NCBI RefSeq assembly: GCF_024746795.1
Contig: NZ_CP080524.1
Coordinates: forward strand, 1,798,001 to 1,862,000
From: Mesorhizobium sp. AR10
GTDB taxonomy: Bacteria > Pseudomonadota > Alphaproteobacteria > Rhizobiales > Rhizobiaceae
DNA: 64,000 nucleotides
Direction of reading: 5' to 3'
This document shows, piece after piece, positions 53,560 to 62,514 of this stretch. The first letter of the stretch is position 1. Each line of letters starts with the position of its first letter. The notes beneath the pieces are model-generated. The model had not been told where the DNA came from, did no database searches, and was given only the letters and a program-made list of their open reading frames with translations. Both the position numbers and the translations under genes were made by a program.

Positions 53560-54891
53560 ATGAACGACACAATCAAACTCGACCGCGCGCTCGGCCTCTG
53601 GTCCGTCGTGCTTTTCGGGCTCGCCTACATGACGCCGATGATCGTCTTCGGCACGTTCGGCGCGCTGGCGACGGCAAGTCAAGGAACGACTGCGATGGCC
53701 TATCTGGTCGCCGCCGCGGCCATCCTGTTGACGGCCATCAGCTACGGCGTCATGGCGCGGGTCTATCCGGTTGCCGGATCGGCCTATACCTATGCCCGCC
53801 GGTCGATCAATCCCAGCGTCGGCTTCCTTGTCGGCTGGGCTGTTCTGCTCGACTACTTCTTCCTGCCTATGGTGATCTGGTTGATTGGCGCTGCCTATCT
53901 CTCTGCGGCCTTTCCGGCGGTGCCGACCTGGGTTTGGATCATCGGCTTCATCATGGTGACGACGCTTGTCAATGTCATCGGTATCGCCTTTGCCAACCGC
54001 GTGAACGTCATCCTGATGCTGGTGCAACTTGCCGTGCTGGTCGTCTTCCTGGTGCTGGCGGCGCGCTATGTGATCGCGCTCAACGGCCCTGGCGGACTGG
54101 TTTCCGTCACGCCCTTCTTCAAGACCGGCGTGCCGTTCTCGGCCTCGGTCGCCGGCGCTGCCATCGCAGCGTACTCCTTCCTCGGGTTCGACGCCGTGTC
54201 GACGTTGACCGAAGAGACCAGGGATGCCAGGCGCACCATGCCGAAGGCGATCCTGATCGTCGCGCTTGCCGGCGGCCTCATCTTCATCGTCTCAGCCTAT
54301 CTCACTCAGTTGGCCCACCCAGGTGCGGATTTCGCCTCGGTCGACACTGCTGCCTCCGAAATCGCAAAGGCGATCGGTGGCGACCTCTTCGTGACGATCT
54401 TCCTGGCGACGCTGGTGGTGGCGCAGTTCACCTCCGGTCTTGCCGCGCAAGCGAGTGTCGGCCGGCTGCTCTACGCCATGGGCCGCGACACCGTGTTGCC
54501 CGCGTCTTTCTTCGGCAGCCTGCATCCGAAATGGCACACGCCGATCCTGAACCTGATCCTGGTCGGTGTGGTCGGCCTTGCGGCGCTGACCATGGACGTC
54601 ACCACCTCGACTTCGTTCATCAATTTCGGCGCCTTCCTCGCCTTCACCGCCGTCAATGTCTCGGTGATCGCGCTCTACCTCAGGCGCGATCAGCAGGTCC
54701 ATCCGCTCGGCATGCTGATCGGTCTCATCATCCCGGCGCTGGCGGCCGTCTGCGACCTCTTCCTGCTGTGGAACCTCGATGGAAATGCCAAGGTGCTTGG
54801 CCTCATCTGGCTGGCTGTCGGCGTGGTCTATCTCGCGTACCTCACGAGCTTCTTCCAGAGCGCGCCGCCGGAAATGGATTTTGCCGAATAG
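53560..54891 (+). CDS. APC-family amino acid permease
   Basis: The 443-aa protein starts MNDTIKLDRALGLWSVVLFG (GGAGG nearby upstream) and has twelve predicted transmembrane helices with the APC signature GLAYMTPMIVFGTFG and the conserved SFLGFDAVSTLTEETRDARRTMPKA. It probably imports an amino acid or amine by proton symport. The following LuxR regulator and amidase suggest use of amides or amino-acid derivatives. A frame extended upstream runs over the tRNA and is rejected. Confidence 0.9.
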   Translation: MNDTIKLDRALGLWSVVLFGLAYMTPMIVFGTFGALATASQGTTAMAYLVAAAAILLTAISYGVMARVYPVAGSAYTYARRSINPSVGFLVGWAVLLDYFFLPMVIWLIGAAYLSAAFPAVPTWVWIIGFIMVTTLVNVIGIAFANRVNVILMLVQLAVLVVFLVLAARYVIALNGPGGLVSVTPFFKTGVPFSASVAGAAIAAYSFLGFDAVSTLTEETRDARRTMPKAILIVALAGGLIFIVSAYLTQLAHPGADFASVDTAASEIAKAIGGDLFVTIFLATLVVAQFTSGLAAQASVGRLLYAMGRDTVLPASFFGSLHPKWHTPILNLILVGVVGLAALTMDVTTSTSFINFGAFLAFTAVNVSVIALYLRRDQQVHPLGMLIGLIIPALAAVCDLFLLWNLDGNAKVLGLIWLAVGVVYLAYLTSFFQSAPPEMDFAE

Positions 54892-54944
54892 TAAAGCAGT
54901 GAGACCCCGTTCGAACGGATCTATCGGTGCGCTTCAAATCCCTC

Positions 54945-55721
54945 TCAAGCGAGGAACAGCCGAAACAGCTCGGCCTGGCTTGATATGGCCAGCTTGGAAT
55001 AGACCTGCCGGCGATGGACCTTGACCGTGTTGGGCGAGAGCGAAAGCACCGCGGCGAGCGAAAGGTTGGAATGTCCCTTGAGGATCAAGGTGACGATTTC
55101 AAGCTCGCGCCGGGTCAGCAGCGGATGCTCGATCCTCGCCGCGGGGACTGTGTTCTTGATGTCGAGCGAGAGGCCGGGAACATGATACCAGTGCCGCGCT
55201 GCCAGCGCGCAGACTACCGGCGCGGCGGATCTGAACAAGTCCAACTCCTCGCCGGAAAACAGCGCCGCGGAGCCGGTTCGCGACAGCGAGAGGACGCCGG
55301 TGAAGCCGTTTTCCAGCTTCAGCACGAAGCCAATCTCGTCGACGATCTCGGTCGTGGCGTAGTGCTGGCGGTGATATTCGGTCTGCAGGAAGCCGTCCGG
55401 CGCCAGCTCGCGCATGACGATCATGCGCTGGCTGCTGTCGCTGCACACGGCATCGTAGAACGGGTCGAGCACATAGGCGCCGGCAAGATAGCGGTCGACG
55501 ATGATCGATCGCGCGGCCACGATCTTGTCGTTGTAGAGGTCGAAAGCGTGGCCATCCGGCGAATAGAGGAAGCCGTTCATCATCTGGAAGGGTGCCAGCA
55601 GCCGCAGCGCTGCCGCCAGCGCATCGGGAAATCCGCGCACGCCGATCGCCGCCACCGCCGCACCGAGATTGGCATTCCAGACATCGAAGGACGGAGACCG
55701 GGCTCCGGCTGCGGACTTCAT
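54945..55721 (-). CDS. LuxR-type HTH regulator
   Basis: The 258-aa protein (start MKSAAGARSPSF) has an unassigned sensory N-terminal half, then a LuxR-type DNA-binding domain: LTRRELEIVTLILKGHSN and LSPNTVKVHRRQVYSKL. It is not an autoinducer-binding LuxR by sequence pattern I can see. It is divergent from the amidase gene and convergent with the permease, so it may control both. Confidence 0.88.
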   Translation of the reverse strand: MKSAAGARSPSFDVWNANLGAAVAAIGVRGFPDALAAALRLLAPFQMMNGFLYSPDGHAFDLYNDKIVAARSIIVDRYLAGAYVLDPFYDAVCSDSSQRMIVMRELAPDGFLQTEYHRQHYATTEIVDEIGFVLKLENGFTGVLSLSRTGSAALFSGEELDLFRSAAPVVCALAARHWYHVPGLSLDIKNTVPAARIEHPLLTRRELEIVTLILKGHSNLSLAAVLSLSPNTVKVHRRQVYSKLAISSQAELFRLFLA

Positions 55722-55842
55722 GGTAGCGGCAAGCCTCTTCTTCGGGCGCTTGCGAGATTGGTCAGGTCCCGCTGCACAGAACAAGCACGCTTTCCCTTTC
55801 ACGCGCAATCACCCCGTTTGGAAGCCGCTGGAGACCCATGCC

Positions 55843-57261
55843 ATGACCCATCCACTGGACCTGACCGTCGTCGAGATCGCCAACGGCATCCGCTCCGGCG
55901 CGTTCAGCGCCGAGGCCGTCGTGGCCGAGTCGATCCGCCGCGCCACGGCCGTCAACGAGACACTCAATGCTTTTGCCGTCATTCGCGAGGACAAGGCGCT
56001 GGAAGCAGCCCGGCGCGCCGACCAGGCCGTGGCGCGTGGCGAGGCGACCGGGCCATTGCACGGTGTGCCGTTCGCAGCCAAGGATCTGACGCCGACTGCC
56101 GGCGACCTGACCACGCTCGGTTCGTGGACGAGGGGAGATTGGGTGCCATCCGGGACGGCGCTTTGCATCCGCCGTCTCGAGGCGGCCGGCGCAATCCTGA
56201 TCGGCAAGACGACGACGCCTGAATTTGCTTTCTCCAGCTTCACCAACAGCCCGCGCTGGGGCATTACCCGCAATCCGTGGAATCCCGAGCGCACCAGTGG
56301 TGGCTCCTCGGGCGGGTCGGCGGTCGCCGTGGCTATGGGCGTCGTACCGTTCGCCGAAGGCACCGACATGGGTGGTTCGGTCCGCATTCCGGCGGCCTTC
56401 TGCGGCGTGGTTGGATTGAAGCCGAGTTTCGGGCGTATCCCGATGACCATCCTGCCCAGCGTCTTCGACAACATCTCGCATTTCGGGCCGCTGGCGCGCA
56501 GCGCCGCCGATGCCATCGCCTTCATGGCGGCGACGGCGGGCGCCAGCGACGAGGACATCTCTTCGCTGCCGATCGCGTTCGACGTCTGTGCGGCAAGAAC
56601 GGGCGGTCTCGCAGGCAAGCGCTTCGCGCTGTCGATCGACCTTGGCTATTACGCCGTCCAGCCGCAGGTGGAAGCCGTCGTCCGGCAGGCCGTTGCCGAG
56701 ATGCGCGAGGCCGGAGCCGTCGTCGAAGAGGTGCCGATCGCCTGGACGCGCGCCGTCAATGACGAATGGTTCGATCTCTGGTGCGTGTTCATGTCGGCCT
56801 TTTTTGGCAACGAACTTCCCGGCCATCGCCACCACATGGACCCTGCCGTCGTCTCGATGATCGAACGCGGCCTGGCGATGAACGCGACCGCCTACAAGCG
56901 AATCGAACTGCTTCGTACCTCGATGTGGCGCGACATGGCCGGGATCTATGAAAGCTACGACGCGCTGCTGTGCCCGACCTGCGCCATAACCGCGCCGCCG
57001 GTGGGTGAGACCGACGATGACTATAGCGCGACGTTGCCTGACGGCCGCTTCAAGGGGCTCGACATGACGTGCCCCTTCAACATGCTGCCGCAATTGCCGG
57101 CGCTGTCGCTGCCCATTGGATTGGCGGCCGACGGCTTGCCGGTCGGTCTGCAGATTATCGGCCGGCGCTTCGGCGACGAACAAGTTCTTTCCTTTGGGGC
57201 CGCTCTCGAAGCGGTTTCAGTTGGTTCCGATATCGATGCCCTGCGGGCACCGGCACAGTGA
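55843..57261 (+). CDS. Amidase-signature-family amidase
   Basis: The 472-aa enzyme has the complete amidase signature: Lys80 (HGVPFAAKDLT), cis-Ser near 155 (TSGGSSGGS) and nucleophile Ser179 (DMGGSVRIP). It hydrolyses a carboxamide to acid and ammonia; the substrate is not predictable. GGAG lies 9 nt before the ATG at 55843; a longer frame from 55669 overlaps the regulator gene and is rejected. The context of permease plus LuxR regulator suggests a catabolic unit. Confidence 0.92.
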   Translation: MTHPLDLTVVEIANGIRSGAFSAEAVVAESIRRATAVNETLNAFAVIREDKALEAARRADQAVARGEATGPLHGVPFAAKDLTPTAGDLTTLGSWTRGDWVPSGTALCIRRLEAAGAILIGKTTTPEFAFSSFTNSPRWGITRNPWNPERTSGGSSGGSAVAVAMGVVPFAEGTDMGGSVRIPAAFCGVVGLKPSFGRIPMTILPSVFDNISHFGPLARSAADAIAFMAATAGASDEDISSLPIAFDVCAARTGGLAGKRFALSIDLGYYAVQPQVEAVVRQAVAEMREAGAVVEEVPIAWTRAVNDEWFDLWCVFMSAFFGNELPGHRHHMDPAVVSMIERGLAMNATAYKRIELLRTSMWRDMAGIYESYDALLCPTCAITAPPVGETDDDYSATLPDGRFKGLDMTCPFNMLPQLPALSLPIGLAADGLPVGLQIIGRRFGDEQVLSFGAALEAVSVGSDIDALRAPAQ

Positions 57262-57337
57262 CCGCATCGCCGGCCGCCCGCGTCGGTACCCGGGGAGCCG
57301 GGAGCTCCGGCTCGGCGTTGTCCCTGAAGATCGGTGT

Positions 57338-57367
57338 GGGGATGCCCCCCAGAAGGGGGGGCACCCC
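57338..57367. terminator. G/C-rich stem-loop between convergent genes
   Basis: GGGGATGCCCCCC (57338-57350), loop AGAA and GGGGGGGCACCCC (57355-57367) form a very strong hairpin with small bulges between the convergent amidase and secreted-protein genes. It has no T run; a bidirectional terminator or transcription block is likely. Confidence 0.5.
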
Positions 57368-57396
57368 GCCTCTGCCGCTAGTTCGACTCGGGGCTG

Positions 57397-58002
57397 CTAC
57401 ATCTTCATTGGTCCCGGCACCATCTTGGTCGGCGCTTCCGGCATCGGGAACGAGTAGTTGTCGCATGTCACGTTAGGGTTCGTCGGGCTGAACACTCCGT
57501 TTGGGTTGTCCTTGAACCAGGCGTGGAGATCGTAGTGGTGGAACTCCCTCGGGATCAGCGGATAGTGCCCCTCCATTGGCCCCATGAATGTCTGTCCAAA
57601 GAGTTCCGGTGGCGCCTTGGTGTCGGGTGTCAAGGGCACGAGCCATTCCACGCCGACCAGGCGCAAGCCGCCATCGACCGGCTCATAGATCAGGACATTG
57701 GGGCGCATCGGATCGACTGTCGGGCCGATGCTGGGGACGTTGACGAAATGAATGCCCATGGCGCCCTTCGGATATTCCATCGTTCCGGGTATCTTTTCTC
57801 CGGTGTAGGAGACACATCCGACCGTCGACAGATAGAGGTCGCGAATGGCGGCCGTGTAGTCTTCATACTTGGCCAGCGATTTTTTCAGGGCGTCGATCTC
57901 GGCCTTGTTGGGTTCGGCGGCCTGAGCTGCGGCCGCGGCCAGACAGGCGAGGCCTGTCAAAGCAAGGATACTGCGACGCCCAGGGTGAGTTGTTTTCGTC
58001 AT
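57397..58002 (-). CDS. Secreted protein of unknown function, family X member 1
   Basis: From the start MTKTTHPGRRSILALTG (201 aa) a signal peptide ends at AQA. The mature protein has GAMGIHFVN, VLIYEP, GLRLVGVEWL, DLHAWFKDNPNGVF and NPNVTCD blocks. The gene at 61091-61591 is a paralogue with the same blocks in the same order. Two cysteines (VGC and TCD) and the two His-containing blocks (GIH and LHAW) are shared. I do not recognise a named family. It ends after the strong hairpin. Confidence 0.8.
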   Translation of the reverse strand: MTKTTHPGRRSILALTGLACLAAAAAQAAEPNKAEIDALKKSLAKYEDYTAAIRDLYLSTVGCVSYTGEKIPGTMEYPKGAMGIHFVNVPSIGPTVDPMRPNVLIYEPVDGGLRLVGVEWLVPLTPDTKAPPELFGQTFMGPMEGHYPLIPREFHHYDLHAWFKDNPNGVFSPTNPNVTCDNYSFPMPEAPTKMVPGPMKM

Positions 58003-58314
58003 GCATTCCTCCCAGATTTCTTTTCTGGCCGTGCAAGACCGAGGCGGCAACCATGCTGACTGCGCGGCCGAAAATGTATCGCCTCATCCCCGTTGGAACT
58101 GCGTCGATGCTAATCCTTTCCACTGCTTGGGAAAAGCAACCCTCATGATCTAGGCCGAGCAGGCCCTTGGTCAGGGAAGAGACAAAACGACCAGAACCGG
58201 AACAGGTTCGCGGTCAGCGTTATTTCGGAGAGCTGCAAAGGTCAGGGTCTTTCCCCACCTGGCGGGACTTGAAAACCAGATGGCTTCCTGCGCCCTGGCT
58301 TTGCTTGGCCCGAC
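58003..58314. other. Intergenic region without a recognised gene
   Basis: About 310 nt between the secreted-protein start and the GNAT/FemAB gene stop. Short open frames show no recognisable protein. No strong promoter or hairpin was identified. Confidence 0.4.
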
Positions 58315-59595
58315 CTAGCGCCGCCCCAGCAGGCTCTTCATCCGGTTGCGCAGGATGCGCGCCATGTTGCGGGTCTCGCGATAGAGGTGAAGCTGCGATG
58401 CGGCCTGGCGGGCGAGGCGGTCGGCGTCCGGCGTCAACCCAATGACCAGCGAGCCGATCGGCTTGCGCTCGCTCCACAGCCGGCTCATCACCGGATGGTC
58501 GGGCACGGCGCAGGAATCGGTCCTCATGATGTTGGGGTCGTCGAGATGCTGCCTGGTCACCTCGATCATCAGCAGCGTGCCTGGTGAATAGACAGAGAGC
58601 GTCTCGTCATAGGCGGTCTTCCAGGTGTAGGCGACGCCGGCTTCGACGAAGACGACCAGGCAAGCGATGGTGCGGCCGTCGAGCGTCAGCGAATGGATGC
58701 GGCACAAATCCTGCTCGGCCAGCCGGTGCACGGCCTCGCGGGCGAAGGCGGCGCGGTAGCGGTCGATCGCCATGGCGGTGCGCTCGCGGCCCTTCCAGCC
58801 GGCCGCCTCGAGCGTCAGGAAGCTTTCGATGGCGTGGCGGATTTCCTCCGGCCCGCGCGCCACAAAATGTTCCAGTTTGCCAAGATCGGCGAGCCGTCGC
58901 TTCAGCCGGCGGAACTCGCGATAATGGTGCGAGCGCAGCGAGGCCTTGAGGTACTCGTCGCCATCGAGTTCACTTTCAAGGAACGGGCGGTCGGCCTTGC
59001 CGGTGGTGACCATCGTCAGGCCGCGCGTCTCTGCGACGGTGGCGAGCAGGCTTGCCACAGCGCCGTCGAGCCGCATGTCGGGCAGCACGAAGACTTTCGG
59101 CAGCTTGAGATGCGGCCGCGACAGCATGGCGAAGAAATCCTCGATGACACCGACCGGGTCGTCGCGGTCGACCAGTGGCGTGCCGATCGGGCCGAACGGG
59201 CTCGACCATGTGCGCATGACGGGAACGCCCAGCGGCACTGCCGGCTTTTCCACCGAGAACGGCACCAGCAGGCGCAGACGGTTGCGGTATTCGTCGCCGT
59301 CGCGGATCACTGCCAGCCGCACCTCGCGGTCTTCCAGCCTCGGCATGGCCGGGGCCAGGAAGCGCGGGTTGAAGAACACGTTGGGCTCGACCGTGCGGAC
59401 GCAGAGATAGTCCAGTTCCTCGACCAGATCGAAGCCGGCGGAAGCCGGATAGATTGCCAGTTTGCGCTCAGGCCGGTTGTTGGCCAGGATCTCGATATGG
59501 GCCGGATCGGCGTCGCTTGCCAGCCCGGCGAGGCCGGACACCATGGCGCCGGCCGGGCCGCCGCTGGTTTCTTCGAGCAACGGGACGGCGGCCAT
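58315..59595 (-). CDS. FemAB/GNAT-type acyltransferase-like protein
   Basis: The 426-aa protein (start MAAVPLLEETSGGPAGAM) has a C-terminal BioF2-like/GNAT domain: SHHYREFRRLKRRLADLGKL, IACLVVFVEAGVAYTWKTAYDETLSVYSPGTLLMIE and NIMRTDSCAVPDHPVMSRLW (key: YTWKTAYDE...YSPGTLL). Such proteins are typical of exopolysaccharide and cell-surface loci. Its start shares a base with the flippase stop (TGATG), so the two are translationally coupled. The acceptor is not known. Confidence 0.85.
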   Translation of the reverse strand: MAAVPLLEETSGGPAGAMVSGLAGLASDADPAHIEILANNRPERKLAIYPASAGFDLVEELDYLCVRTVEPNVFFNPRFLAPAMPRLEDREVRLAVIRDGDEYRNRLRLLVPFSVEKPAVPLGVPVMRTWSSPFGPIGTPLVDRDDPVGVIEDFFAMLSRPHLKLPKVFVLPDMRLDGAVASLLATVAETRGLTMVTTGKADRPFLESELDGDEYLKASLRSHHYREFRRLKRRLADLGKLEHFVARGPEEIRHAIESFLTLEAAGWKGRERTAMAIDRYRAAFAREAVHRLAEQDLCRIHSLTLDGRTIACLVVFVEAGVAYTWKTAYDETLSVYSPGTLLMIEVTRQHLDDPNIMRTDSCAVPDHPVMSRLWSERKPIGSLVIGLTPDADRLARQAASQLHLYRETRNMARILRNRMKSLLGRR

Positions 59596-60998
59596 CAGGC
59601 GTCTCCCCTGGCGGCGGGCACGAAGATGAGCATGACGATGCCGAGCTTGCGCCAGACGGTGAAGGACAGCGCGCTGGCCTCGAAGATCATGGCGAAGCTG
59701 GTGGCAATGGCTGCGCCCCACAGGCCGAAAAGCGGGATCAGCACCACGTTGAGGCCGATGTTGAAGGCCAGCGTCATGGCATAGACGGCGGCGCAGATGT
59801 TCTGGTTGCCGCTCATGGTGAGCAGGCTTTCGCAAGGGCCGACGGCGGCGCGGGCGACGACGCCGAACACCAGCAGGAACAGCAGCGGGTAGCCGGCGGT
59901 GAATTCGGGGCCGAACAGTGTCAGCATCGGCTGCCCCAATGCCAGCACCAGCAGCGCCATCAGCAGCGACGGCCAGAAGGTCCATGACACCGTCTCGCGG
60001 GCGAAGGCAGCGAGTTTTTCCGGCTCGCCATGGGTGAACTGCGCGTAACGCTGGGCGACGCCGGCCTTGACGGCGAAATAGACGAAATGCACCAGCGCCA
60101 GCGTCTTGACCGTGGCGAAATAGACGGCGACGTCGTTGGGGGCCATATAGGCGCCGACCATCAGCACGTCGGCGTTGGTGAGCAGGAAGAAAAAGCTCTC
60201 GACCAGGAAGATCGGCAGCGACACGATGAACCACTGTGCAAAATGCACCTTCATCGGCCCGGCCGGGATCTTCTTGTCCATGCGCGCCGTGACGCCGATG
60301 AGTTGACCGAGCGTGGTGGCATAGGTGGCGGCGATCGAGGCGAAGATCGCGGTCTTGGCATCGGGCGCGTAGCCGACCAGCAGCAACAGTGCCATGAACC
60401 CCAGGATCAGCACCGGCCGTACCAGATAGGTCGGCGACAGCGCAAACAGCGCCCATGAGTTGGCCCGTGACAATCCTTGCAAAAGGTCGCCCATCGCGAT
60501 CATCGGCAGGCAGATGACGCCGAGGATGAACGGCACGACATAGTAGTTTTCGATAAAGGGCGAAAACAGCCAGACGCCGAGCGCGCCGAGCCCCGCGATC
60601 AGCGTCGAGGCGATCAGCACGAACAGGCGGCTTGCCACCACGATGCCGCGCAATTCGTCCATCAGGCCGCGCTCGCTGTATTCGGGGATGAAGCGGATGA
60701 CCGAGGTGTGGAAACCGAGGCAGGCAAGGTTGCCGACGATGACCATCGTCACCCAGACGAGGACAAAAATGCCGTATTCGAACGAGCCCATCCAGCGCGC
60801 CATCAGCACCTGGCTGACGAAGGCGATGACGGCGCTGACGATGCGGATGGAAAAGGCGATGAGCGACATGCGGCCGGCCTCGCCGCGCTCGTCGGCGGTG
60901 AACAGCACGGCGTCGATGAGGCCAAGCAGCGGCTTCATGCGCAGCGCAAGGCGCTGCGGCAAGAACCGCCCGGCTGTCGTCGCCGCGGAAAAGCGCAC
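59595..60998 (-). CDS. Polysaccharide/oligosaccharide flippase
   Basis: The 467-aa protein has 12 or more transmembrane helices and the MATE/MOP-like opening VIAFVSQVLMARWMGSFEYG, the pattern of lipopolysaccharide O-unit flippases (Wzx-like). It probably flips a lipid-linked sugar across the inner membrane. A start at 60938 (MKPLLGLIDAV) is possible. Its stop overlaps the start of the FemAB/GNAT gene. Confidence 0.88.
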   Translation of the reverse strand: MRFSAATTAGRFLPQRLALRMKPLLGLIDAVLFTADERGEAGRMSLIAFSIRIVSAVIAFVSQVLMARWMGSFEYGIFVLVWVTMVIVGNLACLGFHTSVIRFIPEYSERGLMDELRGIVVASRLFVLIASTLIAGLGALGVWLFSPFIENYYVVPFILGVICLPMIAMGDLLQGLSRANSWALFALSPTYLVRPVLILGFMALLLLVGYAPDAKTAIFASIAATYATTLGQLIGVTARMDKKIPAGPMKVHFAQWFIVSLPIFLVESFFFLLTNADVLMVGAYMAPNDVAVYFATVKTLALVHFVYFAVKAGVAQRYAQFTHGEPEKLAAFARETVSWTFWPSLLMALLVLALGQPMLTLFGPEFTAGYPLLFLLVFGVVARAAVGPCESLLTMSGNQNICAAVYAMTLAFNIGLNVVLIPLFGLWGAAIATSFAMIFEASALSFTVWRKLGIVMLIFVPAARGDA

Positions 60999-61090
60999 TC
61001 CGATTGTTCTCCGTTTTCCGCCTCTTTTTCAGGTTTTGGTCTATCCAAAACACATTAAGAAACGGTTGGGTGGGCTTTCCTTCTCCCCGC

Positions 61091-61591
61091 CTACATTCCC
61101 TTCATCGCATCACACGACACGTTCGGGTTCATGTCGGCGAAGGTGCCGGTCGGGTTCTGTTTCCAGGCCCAGACATGCAGCTCGTAGAACGGCCCGAGGC
61201 CGTAGCGATTGGGGGCGCTGTTGAAGTTGAACAGCTGTCCGCCGAGCGAGGCCGGGCCTTTCGAGGTGATGTATTCGACCGCCACCAGCTTCAGCGTGCC
61301 GTCGGCCATCGGTTCATACATCACCGCCTCGGGCTTGGCGACATCGACGGCATCGTCCTTGAGATAGGTGGGGTTGACGTAGTGAATGCCCATGGCGCCG
61401 CCGGTGATGCCGCTGGCGCAAGGGATGGGGGCATAGCCTTCGGCGGTCGCCGCCGAGACATTTTCGAAACGGCTGTTGGCTGTCCGCACCATGTCGGCCA
61501 GCGGATTGCTGCCAGCAGCCTGAGCGGCAGTGGCCGCGAGCGACAGGACGGCCAGGGTAGCGAAGCGTCGGGTCCAAAGAGTTGTGGTCAT
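61091..61591 (-). CDS. Secreted protein of unknown function, family X member 2
   Basis: The start MTTTLWTRRFATLAVLSLAA gives 166 aa with a signal peptide ending at AQA. It shares with the protein at 57397-58002 the blocks GAMGIHYVN, VMYEP, TLKLVAVEYI, ELHVWAWKQNPTGTF and NPNVSCD. Beyond these blocks the two differ. The family is not one I can name. An alternative start lies 15 nt upstream. Confidence 0.8.
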   Translation of the reverse strand: MTTTLWTRRFATLAVLSLAATAAQAAGSNPLADMVRTANSRFENVSAATAEGYAPIPCASGITGGAMGIHYVNPTYLKDDAVDVAKPEAVMYEPMADGTLKLVAVEYITSKGPASLGGQLFNFNSAPNRYGLGPFYELHVWAWKQNPTGTFADMNPNVSCDAMKGM

Positions 61592-61756
61592 GATCGTTCC
61601 ATTCATTGTTGATGACGCGACGGGGAGGTCCACGGCCGGGCGTGTTTCGATGCTGCGGCGTCGGGTTGGATGTCGCGGGACGGAACCCGTCCGTCCCGGT
61701 ATGCAGGCCGCGGTCACGCGACCTTGCAGTTTGCTTCGCTTCGTCCAGCGAAATCA
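61592..61756. other. Intergenic region upstream of the second secreted-protein gene
   Basis: About 165 nt contain no recognisable gene. The CGGGACGG-AACC-CGTCCG stretch (61678 on) is a short G/C hairpin of unknown role. Confidence 0.35.
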
Positions 61757-61933
61757 CTAGTTGCCCCACCAGTAATATTGCCAGTATTCCCGCTGGATAT
61801 CGCGCTCCGAAAGCCCGATATCGCGCCTCAGATAATCGTCTTGCGCGGGCAATCGCCGGCGCCTGACGTGCAGATGCGAAGGCAGGTTCGACGCGAACCG
61901 CCATAGACGGCCGAGCAGGCCGGCGTTTCCCAC
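61757..61933 (-). CDS. DUF1127-like small protein (start uncertain)
   Basis: The frame ending RRRRLPAQDDYLRRDIGLSE then RDIQREYWQYYWW is DUF1127-like (LRDIGL core), a family of short basic peptides in alphaproteobacteria, some of which act in RNA and stress responses. The only start in this frame with a bacterial codon is a GTG at 61933, giving 58 aa. An ATG at about 62004 (MSIKLPF) with a GAGAG stretch opens the frame one base away, so a single missing base could have split a longer gene. Confidence 0.55.
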   Translation of the reverse strand: MGNAGLLGRLWRFASNLPSHLHVRRRRLPAQDDYLRRDIGLSERDIQREYWQYYWWGN

Positions 61934-62021
61934 GCCAGACGTGGGTTGACCGACCGGCAGGCCATCGGGCAGTTCGCCATTGCCGCGAAGGGCAGTTTGA
62001 TGCTCATCGACGTGCTCTCGA

Positions 62022-62294
62022 TCAACGATAAAAGTAAGGCTCAAGGACCCGCACCTCCGTGATCTTGTCGACAGGCAGCGAATTCTTCTGGGCGGTGCTG
62101 CGGATCGCCTCGGGGGAGGGTGAGTCGTAGATGCAGAAGCTGCGCTTCTTGTCCGGCGAAACGAAGGATTGCACCCAGGTGACACCTTTTTCGGCGTTGC
62201 GCATGATGACGCCGCCCAGCGCATCGGCGCCGATGTCGGTCATCGGCACGTTGAGGCCGTCCGGAAATGTGCGTTCAACCAGATAGCGAGGCAT
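62022..62294 (-). CDS. DUF4242 domain-containing protein
   Basis: From MPRYLVERTFPDGLNVPMTD (90 aa, AAGGAAG upstream) the protein is a single DUF4242 domain, ferredoxin-like, with NAEKGVTWVQSFVSPDKKRSF (key: VTWVQSFVS) and a closing VRVLEPYFYR. It is related to nickel-binding SCO4226-like proteins; no function is known for this one. It is divergent from the MalT-like regulator gene. Confidence 0.85.
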   Translation of the reverse strand: MPRYLVERTFPDGLNVPMTDIGADALGGVIMRNAEKGVTWVQSFVSPDKKRSFCIYDSPSPEAIRSTAQKNSLPVDKITEVRVLEPYFYR

Positions 62295-62514
62295 GGGAAG
62301 GCTTCCTTTTTCCATTGGTTCACGCTCGATCTGAGCGCGAGTGGATAATGACCACGCTCGCCAAGGGCGCGCATCGGAGCCATTCCCCATATTTCGGGGG
62401 ACGATCCCCTATGTTGGCAGCGTTTGTGATCGGGATCACATTGGTGGACTCCGACCCTGGGGTAGTCTTGGCGGGCGCATCGCGAACCCCGCCTTGCCGG
62501 CAAACCGTGAGCGA

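Noticed and set aside
58315..61053. One 912-residue frame spanning the FemAB/GNAT and flippase region
   Set aside because: The first half is a shadow of the flippase. The FemAB/GNAT gene has its own ATG at 59595, and the flippase is in another frame.
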